A DNA stretch of 26,851 nt, taken from assembly GCA_964553705.1 (NCBI GenBank), contig CAZKKV010000011.1:1-26851 (forward strand), in the 5' to 3' direction. The position numbers were made by a program, and so were the translations under genes. Of this stretch, positions 14,016 to 21,845 are shown one piece after another (the stretch's first letter is position 1; each line of letters starts with the position of its first letter). This DNA is from CAYXNZ01 sp964553705 (GTDB lineage: Bacteria > Patescibacteriota > Patescibacteriia > Patescibacteriales > GWC2-42-12). A model generated the notes under the pieces. The model was not told the DNA's origin. It saw only the letters and a list, made by a program, of their open reading frames with translations, and made no database searches.

Positions 14016-16385
14016 ATGTCTCAATACATAAAATTTTTTAATGAGCTCGCAATTAAAGATGTTCCAATAGTCGGCGGTAAAAATGCATCGCTCGGAGAAA
14101 TATATAGAAAACTATCAAGTAAAGGAGTGAAAGTGCCTAACGGCTTTGCTACCACCGCATATGCTTATGATTACTTTTTGCAAAAAGCCGGTTTGAAAAG
14201 AGAATTGAAAAAAATTCTCAAAGGCTTGAATACTCATAATGTTAAAGATTTAATGAAACGTGGCGCAATTGCCAGAAAAACAATTCTAGCTGCTAAATTT
14301 CCAGCCGATTTAGAAACTGCCATAAAAAAAGCTTACAAAAAATTATCACAACAATACAAAAATGGCAATATTGACGTAGCGGTTCGATCTTCTGCTACAG
14401 CCGAGGATTTACCAGATGCCTCATTCGCCGGACAGCAAGAAACTTTTTTGAATATTTCTGGCGAAAAAGAACTTCTGATTGCGGTAAAAAAATGTATCGC
14501 CTCATTGTTTACTAATCGCGCCATATCCTACCGAGTTGATAAAGGCTTTAGTCATTTCAAAATTGCTTTGTCGGTCGGAGTGCAAAAAATGATTCGCTCC
14601 GATTTAGCTGCTTCTGGCGTGATATTCTCTATTGATACTGAATCAGGCTTTTCTAATACGGTATTAATAAACTCTATCTACGGACTGGGCGAAAACATCG
14701 TTCAAGGCAAAGTTAACCCTGATGAATTTTTTGTCTTTAAACCGACTCAAACGATTATTTCTCGTTCACTCGGTCAAAAAAAGATAAAAATGATTTATAG
14801 CGATGACCCCAAAAATCCAACCAAAGATATCAGCGTCAAACCAAAAGACCAATGTCGTCAATCAATTACTGACAAACAAGTACTTAAATTGGCCCTATGG
14901 ACCATGATTATTGAAAAACACTATGGTCGACCCATGGATATTGAATGGGCTTTGGATGGTCAAGACAATCAGCTTTATATTATCCAAGCTCGTCCAGAAA
15001 CTATTCATAGCATTAGAGATTATAGCGTTATAGAAGAATATAAAATAGAAAAAAAAGGAAAAATTCTAGTCCAAGGTAGAAGTGTCGGCAATAGAATCGG
15101 CACTGGTCAAGTCAATAAAATAATGACTGCCAAGGACATTACTAAATTCAAACCAGGACAAGTCTTGGTAACCGAAATGACTGACCCGGATTGGGAGCCG
15201 ATTATGAAAATCGCTTCTGCTATCGTCACTGACAAAGGCGGACGGACTTGTCATGCGGCGATTGTTTCTCGAGAACTCGGTATACCATGTATTGTCGGAA
15301 CAGAAGACGCTTCTAAAATAATTAAAACCGGTCAAAAAATTACTGTTAGCTGTGCTGAAGGAGATGTCGGATATGTTTACCAAGGTCAATTGCCTTTCAG
15401 AATAGATAAAACTAATATTAAAAATTTTAAAAGGCCAAAAACAAAAATCATGATGAATATCGGCTCACCAGATATTGCTTTTGCTTCTTCATTTATTCCT
15501 AATGACGGTATCGGACTAGCTCGTGAAGAATTTATCATCAATAACGCGATAAAAATTCATCCCCTAGCTCTGCTAAACTTTTCTAAATTGAAAGATAAAA
15601 AACTAAAAAAGAAAATAGATAGCTTAACTATTGGCTACAAAAATAAAAAACAATACTTTATTGATAAACTAGCAGAAGGTATGGCGACCATTGCCGCTTC
15701 GGTTTACCCAAAAGACGTAATTATTAGATTCTCTGATTTCAAAACTAACGAATATGCCAATCTAATCGGTGGACAACTTTACGAACCATTTGAATCAAAT
15801 CCAATGATTGGTTGGCGAGGTGCTTCCCGCTATTATAGTAAAGAGTTCAAGCCAGCTTTTGATCTAGAATGTGCCGCTATCAAAAAAGTTCGCAACGATA
15901 TGAAATTAACAAACTTAAAAGCAATGATGCCTTTTTGTCGAACAATTGATGAAGCAAAAAAAGTTATAAAAATAATTTCTGACAACGGACTAAAACGAGG
16001 TAAAAATGGTTTTGAATTATATTGCATGATTGAAATACCTTCCAATGTTATTTTGGCCAATGAGTTTGCTCAGCTGTTTGACGGTTTTTCTATCGGTTCT
16101 AACGACTTAACTCAACTAACCCTTGGCGTGGATCGCGACAGCTCTCTGGTTAGTCATGTTTATGACGAAAATAATCAGGCGGTAAAAACCCTGATAAAAT
16201 ATGTTATTGAAGCTGCCAAAGAAAATAATGTTAAAATCGGCATTTGCGGACAAGCGCCCAGCGACTTCCCAGATTTTGCCAAATTTCTGGTTAAGTGTGG
16301 TATCGATAGCATATCTCTAAACCCTGACACGGTAGTTAAAACAACTCTGGCGATATTGAAACAGGAAAAAGACAAGAGAAAATAA
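14016..16385 (+). CDS. ppsA: Phosphoenolpyruvate synthase
   Basis: 789 residues; makes PEP from pyruvate and ATP with release of AMP and phosphate, the gluconeogenic route. Domains in order: the ATP-grasp PPDK N-terminal domain (about 16-335; IVGGKNASLGE at 18-28, VAVRSSATAEDLPDASFAGQ from 121, YIIQARPET at 321-329); the phosphohistidine swivel domain with GGRTCHAAIVSRELGIP, catalytic His413; and the PEP-utilising TIM barrel (about 470-785) with GIGLAREEF, GSNDLTQL and GICGQAPSD near residue 745, whose Cys is the expected acid/base. Length agrees with E. coli PpsA (792). There is no Shine-Dalgarno; a TATATT at 14002-14007 sits so close to the ATG that the transcript may be almost leaderless. 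Confidence 0.96.
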   Translation: MSQYIKFFNELAIKDVPIVGGKNASLGEIYRKLSSKGVKVPNGFATTAYAYDYFLQKAGLKRELKKILKGLNTHNVKDLMKRGAIARKTILAAKFPADLETAIKKAYKKLSQQYKNGNIDVAVRSSATAEDLPDASFAGQQETFLNISGEKELLIAVKKCIASLFTNRAISYRVDKGFSHFKIALSVGVQKMIRSDLAASGVIFSIDTESGFSNTVLINSIYGLGENIVQGKVNPDEFFVFKPTQTIISRSLGQKKIKMIYSDDPKNPTKDISVKPKDQCRQSITDKQVLKLALWTMIIEKHYGRPMDIEWALDGQDNQLYIIQARPETIHSIRDYSVIEEYKIEKKGKILVQGRSVGNRIGTGQVNKIMTAKDITKFKPGQVLVTEMTDPDWEPIMKIASAIVTDKGGRTCHAAIVSRELGIPCIVGTEDASKIIKTGQKITVSCAEGDVGYVYQGQLPFRIDKTNIKNFKRPKTKIMMNIGSPDIAFASSFIPNDGIGLAREEFIINNAIKIHPLALLNFSKLKDKKLKKKIDSLTIGYKNKKQYFIDKLAEGMATIAASVYPKDVIIRFSDFKTNEYANLIGGQLYEPFESNPMIGWRGASRYYSKEFKPAFDLECAAIKKVRNDMKLTNLKAMMPFCRTIDEAKKVIKIISDNGLKRGKNGFELYCMIEIPSNVILANEFAQLFDGFSIGSNDLTQLTLGVDRDSSLVSHVYDENNQAVKTLIKYVIEAAKENNVKIGICGQAPSDFPDFAKFLVKCGIDSISLNPDTVVKTTLAILKQEKDKRK

Positions 16386-16409
16386 TATTTTTAAATACCC
16401 CACCCCAAC

Positions 16410-16440
16410 CCTCCCCTTGCAAAGGGGAGGTTATTTTATT
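16410..16440 (+). terminator. Terminator of ppsA within a C/G-rich repeat
   Basis: CCTCCCCTT (16410-16418) pairs with AAGGGGAGG (16422-16430) around a 3-base loop and is followed by TTATTTTATT. The preceding ACCCCACCCCAACC makes this look like a dispersed CCCCACCCC-type repeat reused as a terminator. Confidence 0.75.
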
Positions 16441-16471
16441 AGCTTATTTTAGCATTTTTTTTCAAATTTTA

Positions 16472-16500
16472 TTGACATATTATAATTTTTATGCTATAAA
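16472..16500 (+). promoter_or_regulatory. Near-consensus promoter of the 16571-17019 operon
   Basis: TTGACA (16472-16477), exactly 17 bases, TATAAA (16495-16500), with TGC directly before the -10. This is the closest match to the full sigma-70 consensus in the window. Confidence 0.8.
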
Positions 16501-16570
16501 TAAGATTGGTTTTTAGCTCTTTTAATTATTGAAAAAATGAAATTTTATTCTGACAAGGGGGAAATGAAAA

Positions 16571-16822
16571 ATGGTAAGGAAAGAGGACGTAAAAAAAACA
16601 TTTCAAGGAATAGCTCTCGCTGGGGTGATTCTACTGGTTATCATCAGCGGGATGTCTTACTATTCATCTCAAGTGACTGATCCCATGGTTTTCGGGGATC
16701 AAGCATGGACGTTTGGTCAAACGTTTGCCTTCTTCTTGGGAGTGAGTTTTATTGTCGGAGCAATAGGCTTAATAGCTCTGGCAGCATACCGACGTATTAA
16801 AGATAAAGGGGGCCTACTATGA
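16571..16822 (+). CDS. Small two-TM membrane protein, unknown function
   Basis: 83 residues, family not recognised. Hydrophobic segments lie at about 13-28 and 48-71, with a short polar loop between (SSQVTDPMVFGDQAWTFGQ) and a basic C-terminus. The ATG at 16571 is preceded by AAGGGGG (around 16555-16561). The nearby ATG at 16564 is in another frame that closes after about 38 codons. The stop overlaps the next start (ATGA at 16819-16822), so the two genes are translationally coupled. Strong promoter, strong ribosome site and a more GC-balanced sequence set it apart from the housekeeping genes. Confidence 0.75.
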   Translation: MVRKEDVKKTFQGIALAGVILLVIISGMSYYSSQVTDPMVFGDQAWTFGQTFAFFLGVSFIVGAIGLIALAAYRRIKDKGGLL

Positions 16823-17019
16823 CTAAACTTTTCTGTTGTCCTGGCTGCGGTAAATCGCTCATTGTCGATTTTAACAAGAACGATGAACTGGCCGGAGGCA
16901 AGGATGAGATATGTTCACATTGCAACGGTCATTCTTGGTTTCCTATCACTATAGGGAAACCTATCTTTTTTTCAGAAGCGGCTGACCAGTATGGCCAGCC
17001 ACGACAATTAACGATGTAA
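16819..17019 (+). CDS. Small zinc-ribbon protein
   Basis: 66 residues. CCPGC (6-10) and CSHC (32-35) form a CxxC...CxxC zinc knuckle pair about 22 residues apart. No further domain is seen, and no known family is assigned. It overlaps the upstream membrane protein gene by four bases (ATGA), so the two products probably work together or at a fixed ratio. A perfect terminator follows 5 bases after the stop. Possible roles such as adaptor or RNA/DNA binding are guesses. Confidence 0.75.
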   Translation: MTKLFCCPGCGKSLIVDFNKNDELAGGKDEICSHCNGHSWFPITIGKPIFFSEAADQYGQPRQLTM

Positions 17020-17023
17020 TAAT

Positions 17024-17058
17024 CCGGGGATAGCTAACATGGTATCCCCGGCTTTTTT
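17024..17058 (+). terminator. Strong rho-independent terminator
   Basis: CCGGGGATA (17024-17032) pairs perfectly with TATCCCCGG (17043-17051), followed by CTTTTTTATTTT. It closes the 16571-17019 operon. Confidence 0.92.
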
Positions 17059-17069
17059 ATTTTAAACAT

Positions 17070-17098
17070 TTGACTTAATATAAAAACTTTTATAAAAT
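17070..17098 (+). promoter_or_regulatory. Promoter of the small lipoprotein-like gene
   Basis: TTGACT (17070-17075), 17 bases, TAAAAT (17093-17098), about 40 bases upstream of the ATG at 17138. Confidence 0.6.
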
Positions 17099-17137
17099 AT
17101 TTTTATAAAAAGGTTCTTGGAAAAAGGAGGGAGAGAG

Positions 17138-17257
17138 ATGAATAAAAAACAAAAGACACTTTTTATTATCATTATTGTTTGTTCGCTGGTCGCATGTTAT
17201 CTTTTCTACACTCCTGAGGGGTTACGCGAACTATGCGAAATGGTTTTGAAAAATTAA
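17138..17257 (+). CDS. 39-residue putative lipoprotein
   Basis: The peptide starts MNKKQKTLFIIIIVCSLVAC and ends LCEMVLKN. A basic n-region, a hydrophobic run and LVAC at 17-20 fit a lipobox, which would place lipidation on Cys20 and leave a 20-residue mature part (with YTPEGLRELCEM). Alternatively it is a plain single-TM peptide. A strong AAGGAGGG stands 8-10 bases before the ATG, a promoter at 17070 and a terminator at 17275 frame it, so it is a complete monocistronic unit despite its size. It lies directly upstream of lgt, the enzyme that would lipidate it. No homologue recognised. Confidence 0.7.
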   Translation: MNKKQKTLFIIIIVCSLVACYLFYTPEGLRELCEMVLKN

Positions 17258-17274
17258 CACAGCAAAATACACCA

Positions 17275-17304
17275 AGGGGTTCCAATGAGGAATCCCTATT
17301 TTTT
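17275..17304 (+). terminator. Terminator of the 39-residue gene
   Basis: AGGGGTTCC (17275-17283) pairs with GGAATCCCT (17289-17297), with one G-T pair and a 5-base loop, followed by ATTTTTTTATTTT. Confidence 0.85.
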
Positions 17305-17330
17305 TATTTTAAAAATTATCATTATTCTTG

Positions 17331-17339
17331 TGTTATAAT
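17331..17339 (+). promoter_or_regulatory. Extended -10 promoter of lgt
   Basis: TGTTATAAT lies about 140 bases upstream of the lgt ATG. If used, the transcript leader contains the palindromic doublet at 17356-17462. Confidence 0.5.
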
Positions 17340-17355
17340 GAATCTATAAACTTCC

Positions 17356-17462
17356 TGTCACTCTGTTATTCCCTCAAAAGCCTGCCTACCAGTAGGCAGG
17401 CGGGAATCCAATAATGTTCCTTTCGCCAAATTATAGATTCCGGCTCGGAGGCCGGAATGACA
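17356..17462. repeat. REP-like palindromic doublet, copy 2, with nested palindrome
   Basis: It starts TGTCA and ends TGACA and shares CAAATTATAGATTCC with copy 1. The right palindrome is diverged to CCGGCTCGGAGGCCGG. The left palindrome is interrupted by GCCTGCCTAC-CA-GTAGGCAGGC (17380-17401), a second, unrelated perfect hairpin. The element ends 16 bases before the lgt ATG. Confidence 0.85.
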
Positions 17463-17478
17463 AAGAAAAAAACGAGAT

Positions 17479-18312
17479 ATGTTTACTTTTTTACATATTT
17501 ATATTCCAAATCCAATTTTTATTTCACTTGGACCAATTAATATACATTGGTATGGTTTGTTTGTTGCTCTTGGCTCTCTGTCTGCCATCATTACATCTCT
17601 AAAAATCGCTTCTTATTATAAAATAAAAAAAGAGGTAGTTATTGACCTAGCCTTTTGGTTGATTGTCTATGGCTTACTTGGTGCTCGAATCTATCATGTT
17701 TTTTTGGAATTACCCTATTACTTCAAATATCCTTTGGATATTTTTAAAATTTGGCATGGCGGATTAGCTATTCACGGCGGAATATTGGCCGGGGTTATTG
17801 TGTTATATTTTTATGCTAAAAAATACAAAATTAATTTTTGGCAATTAGGCGCTATCGTTACTCCCTGCTTGGCTTTGGGACAGGCAATCGGCCGTTGGGG
17901 AAATTATTTCAATCAGGAGCTATTTGGTCAGCCGACAAATCTGCCTTGGGGCATACCAATTGATATTATTAATCGACCCTTTGAATACTTAAACTACGAA
18001 TATTTTCACCCGACATTTTTATATGAATCAATTGGTAATTTTTTAATCTTTATTTTACTGATAACGCTACACATATTAATTATTAAGAAAAAAATTAAAC
18101 CAAATTATCTTTTGTTAACTATCGGTTATTTAATTTCTTATTCTTTGTTGCGCTTTGGCCTAGAGTTTATCCGCATTGATACTACACCAATAATCGCTGG
18201 TTTACGCTTTCCACAATGGATCAGTTTATCTATTATCTTACTATCCACACTGATAATATTTATTGAAATTAAGCCAAGAAAAAAAGGGCTTGAAATAAAC
18301 AGCCAGTCATGA
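17479..18312 (+). CDS. lgt: Prolipoprotein diacylglyceryl transferase
   Basis: 277 residues, about seven membrane segments; transfers diacylglycerol from phosphatidylglycerol to the lipobox cysteine of prolipoproteins. Family marks: INIHWYGLF (20-28), the HGGLAIHGG segment with His99 (E. coli His103), the Lgt signature GRWGNYFNQE (138-147) with Arg139 (E. coli Arg143), and LLRFGLEFIR near residue 228. Length agrees with the family. There is no good Shine-Dalgarno, only ACGAGAT. The promoter appears to lie beyond a repeat element inserted in the leader. The stop codon adjoins the rpsT -10. Confidence 0.96.
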   Translation: MFTFLHIYIPNPIFISLGPINIHWYGLFVALGSLSAIITSLKIASYYKIKKEVVIDLAFWLIVYGLLGARIYHVFLELPYYFKYPLDIFKIWHGGLAIHGGILAGVIVLYFYAKKYKINFWQLGAIVTPCLALGQAIGRWGNYFNQELFGQPTNLPWGIPIDIINRPFEYLNYEYFHPTFLYESIGNFLIFILLITLHILIIKKKIKPNYLLLTIGYLISYSLLRFGLEFIRIDTTPIIAGLRFPQWISLSIILLSTLIIFIEIKPRKKGLEINSQS

Positions 18313-18318
18313 TATTAT
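18290..18318 (+). promoter_or_regulatory. Promoter of rpsT
   Basis: TTGAAA (18290-18295), 17 bases, TATTAT (18313-18318), with TGA before the -10. The -35 lies inside the end of lgt. The leader of about 50 bases contains a short GGTG/CACC pairing that could matter for S20 control, but this is weak. Confidence 0.6.
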
Positions 18319-18372
18319 ACTTCAGGTGGCTCTCACACCGTTTTTATTTTTAAAAAACTTAGTTAATAAAAT

Positions 18373-18645
18373 ATGCCAAATTTAAAATCAGCTAAAAAAG
18401 AATTACGCAAAGGCAAAAAATGCAATTTGCGTAATAAGATAGTTAAAGACAATATAAAATCATTGATCAAGAAAAGCCGTAAAGCAATTGGAGTCAAAGA
18501 CAGTCAAGCAGAAGAATTAGTCGCGCAAACCATGAAAGCAATAGATAAAGCAAAGAAAAAGGGTATTTTGAAAAAAAATACTAGCAACAGAAAAAAGTCA
18601 AGACTACACAAAAGGCTGAACGATACATTCAAGAAAGACAAGTAA
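18373..18645 (+). CDS. rpsT: 30S ribosomal protein S20
   Basis: 90 residues, very basic. It starts MPNLKSAKKELRKGKK, the S20 opening, with the NLRNKIVKDNIKSLIKK helix and the C-terminal ILKKNTSNRKKSRL motif typical of the family. It binds 16S rRNA early in 30S assembly. It has its own promoter and a strong terminator and is therefore monocistronic. No Shine-Dalgarno, even though this should be a highly translated gene. Confidence 0.96.
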   Translation: MPNLKSAKKELRKGKKCNLRNKIVKDNIKSLIKKSRKAIGVKDSQAEELVAQTMKAIDKAKKKGILKKNTSNRKKSRLHKRLNDTFKKDK

Positions 18646-18654
18646 TTACATACC

Positions 18655-18691
18655 AAAAAAACTGTAATATTTTTTGCATTACAGTTTTTTG
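18655..18691 (+). terminator. Terminator of rpsT
   Basis: ACTGTAAT (18661-18668) pairs with ATTACAGT (18678-18685), extended by A and T tracts on either side. Confidence 0.9.
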
Positions 18692-18738
18692 TTGTTTTTA
18701 TTCGTTCTTTTTCGCTCTTTCAAACCTACTGTACAGTA

Positions 18739-18770
18739 AACAAAAAACCCCAAACAGGGGCTTTTTTGTT
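18739..18770 (-). terminator. Terminator of holA
   Basis: AACAAAAAACCCC (18739-18751) pairs with GGGGCTTTTTTGTT (18757-18770) with one bulged C. It lies four bases past the holA stop and can work in both directions. Confidence 0.82.
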
Positions 18771-18773
18771 ATG

Positions 18774-19823
18774 CTAAATTTTGGCAATCAGTAAATTCAG
18801 ACCAGTCAGCGTATCTAACTGGCCAGTTTTCATTTCATAATCTATTCTTACTAGTTGCTCTAATATTTTTTTTAAAAAAGGCAAACTAAAATTTCTTGCC
18901 TGGCTTATTCCTTTTTGCACAATAAATGGATGCAGTTTTAAACTAATAATCATTTGACGTGAAGTCTGGCCGGTTTCAATTGCCTGCTTTATTCGCAAAA
19001 TAATTTTGAACTGCCGAATAAACATATTCAATAGATAAGTGTCCGTCAAACCGACACTTAGCTGCTCTTCTAATAATCGGCTAGCCAAAGACTTGTCCTT
19101 GTTACTAATAGCATCAGTTAGAGCAAAAATATTTTCATCAAAGCTACCTTTTACCATTTTCTTCACGTCTTCAATTTCAATTGGTGCTGCTTCCTTTTTG
19201 CCCAAGGCAAGCTGGCTAGCTGATTTATAATTTATCAATTTATTTATTTCGTGATCTGTCTGCCATAAATCACTACCAACAAAACCAGCCAACATCTGCG
19301 CCGCTTGAGTATTTATCCGACCACCCCGATTCGCCACTTCTTTTTTTATCCAAGCATTCACTTCAGTATTACTCAATAAATTAAACTGTTGCACGTAAGC
19401 TTGGGTCAATAAATATTTAAATAAAACTAGCTGTTTTTGCGGTATCGATCTTTCTTTACCACTACTGTCTATTTTTAAATGCTGAATTCTATTCTTGATT
19501 TTTTTTGTTTTGACAATTGAATCTCTGAAAACCACCACATGACTATCCTTGTCTTGCTTTTTACTTTTTAAAAAATCTACAATTTGTTTAAAAATTATAT
19601 CGCCTTTATTAAAAAATAAATTCTCAATAACAATCATCCTTTTTTTTGACAATAGAGAGTTTGAATTTATTTCTTCAGCCAAATCAGAAAATTCAATCTT
19701 CTCTCCGCTTAACACAACCAAACTATTACCGCTAGAATCAACCTCGGATAGAAATTTATTCTTTAATTCATTTAACTTTTGCCGACTTCGGAAAGAATCT
19801 TCACCGTACAAAAAGATAATCAT
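18774..19823 (-). CDS. holA: DNA polymerase III subunit delta
   Basis: 349 residues; the clamp-loader subunit that opens the beta sliding clamp. It starts MIIFLYGEDSFRSRQKLNELKNKF, the HolA opening. LLSKKRMIVIENLF (about 58-71), INTQAAQMLAGFVGSDLW (about 175-192), the MVKGSFDENIFALTDAIS segment and LLNMFIRQFKIILRIKQ in the C-terminal helical domain are all family features. Length is normal. It is monocistronic with its own promoter (19860-19887) and terminator. No Shine-Dalgarno. Confidence 0.92.
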   Translation of the reverse strand: MIIFLYGEDSFRSRQKLNELKNKFLSEVDSSGNSLVVLSGEKIEFSDLAEEINSNSLLSKKRMIVIENLFFNKGDIIFKQIVDFLKSKKQDKDSHVVVFRDSIVKTKKIKNRIQHLKIDSSGKERSIPQKQLVLFKYLLTQAYVQQFNLLSNTEVNAWIKKEVANRGGRINTQAAQMLAGFVGSDLWQTDHEINKLINYKSASQLALGKKEAAPIEIEDVKKMVKGSFDENIFALTDAISNKDKSLASRLLEEQLSVGLTDTYLLNMFIRQFKIILRIKQAIETGQTSRQMIISLKLHPFIVQKGISQARNFSLPFLKKILEQLVRIDYEMKTGQLDTLTGLNLLIAKI

Positions 19824-19859
19824 TTGTTTGTATATAAAGTATTAATCTGTTAAAATTAT

Positions 19860-19887
19860 AGTATAAATAATTAATATCATTAGTCAA
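19860..19887 (-). promoter_or_regulatory. Promoter of holA
   Basis: The minus strand has TTGACT (19882-19887), 16 bases, TATACT (19860-19865), about 37 bases before the ATG. A TTGTAT (19828-19833) - 17 - TAAAAT (19851-19856) on the plus strand could serve the divergent 19898 gene. Confidence 0.55.
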
Positions 19888-19897
19888 CCATTAAACT

Positions 19898-20098
19898 ATG
19901 ATTACGGCATATTGCCCGAACTGCCATAGCGACATCGTGATTGATGACGCACTTGATCAGGGAGATTTAATCACTTGCGCGAATTGTGGCGCTCAATCTG
20001 AAATTTCATCACTACATCCCTTGCGTTTGTCAATATTAGACGATGAAATTGAAGAAACCGACGATGACTCTTCATCTGAAGATTTAGACGAAGAATAA
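19898..20098 (+). CDS. LysW-like zinc-ribbon protein with acidic tail
   Basis: 66 residues. CPNC (6-9) and CANC (27-30) form a zinc ribbon. The pattern that follows, GAQSEISSLHPLRLSIL, matches the GAELEVVSLxPLxLE region of LysW/ArgW amino-group carrier proteins of the alpha-aminoadipate pathway. LysW normally ends EDWGE with a terminal Glu that carries the substrate. Here the tail is DDDSSSEDLDEE: very acidic, still ending in Glu, but without the EDWG motif. No LysX/LysZ/LysY/LysJ gene is nearby. It may be a carrier for another system or a free zinc-ribbon relative. Divergent from holA. No Shine-Dalgarno. Confidence 0.65.
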   Translation: MITAYCPNCHSDIVIDDALDQGDLITCANCGAQSEISSLHPLRLSILDDEIEETDDDSSSEDLDEE

Positions 20099-20135
20099 TC
20101 AATACTGAATATTATTCAAAATTTTTTAGCTTTAT

Positions 20136-20161
20136 AAAACAAAGTAAGTTCGCTTTGTTTT
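20136..20161. terminator. Bidirectional terminator between the LysW-like gene and murD
   Basis: AAAACAAAG (20136-20144) pairs with CTTTGTTTT (20153-20161). The two genes converge on it. Confidence 0.72.
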
Positions 20162-20164
20162 TAT

Positions 20165-21547
<1,383 letters not shown>

Positions 21548-21551
21548 ATAA

Positions 21552-21833
21552 TTATTTTTCTCGATTCTTACTTTTAAATACTTCTTTAGTCATACAAACA
21601 ACCCACTGCCAATGTAAAACAAAATGCAATAAAACTAACACCACAAAAATTATACCCGACCAATTATGAACATCTAACCAAACATTTTTATTTATTCCTA
21701 AAAACTCTTGCCAACCTCCTTGTCGAACTCCGCTTGGTAAAAAAAAGAAAATCGCTAAACCGCTCACTGCTACAGAGACAAACGATATGGTTAACAAAAA
21801 ATCAATAATATAATTTAATTTGTTTTTATTCAT
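21552..21833 (-). CDS. DUF4405-like membrane protein with conserved histidines
   Basis: 93 residues. Two hydrophobic segments lie at about 8-32 and 57-77. The core LDVHNWSGIIFVVLVLLHFVLHW (53-75) resembles DUF4405/cytochrome-b-like domains, where the histidines (here His56, His70, His74) may bind haem or face the membrane. Function is unproven. It sits 12 bases after the polA stop and 4 bases before the murD start, so it is in the middle of that operon. Only a weak AGGA precedes the ATG. Confidence 0.7.
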   Translation of the reverse strand: MNKNKLNYIIDFLLTISFVSVAVSGLAIFFFLPSGVRQGGWQEFLGINKNVWLDVHNWSGIIFVVLVLLHFVLHWQWVVCMTKEVFKSKNREK

Positions 21834-21845
21834 AGTTTGTAATTC

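Noticed and set aside
16564..16680. ATG at 16564 as a separate short gene
   Set aside because: It is in another frame, closes after about 38 codons and encodes a hydrophilic peptide without any mark. The ATG at 16571 fits the membrane protein.
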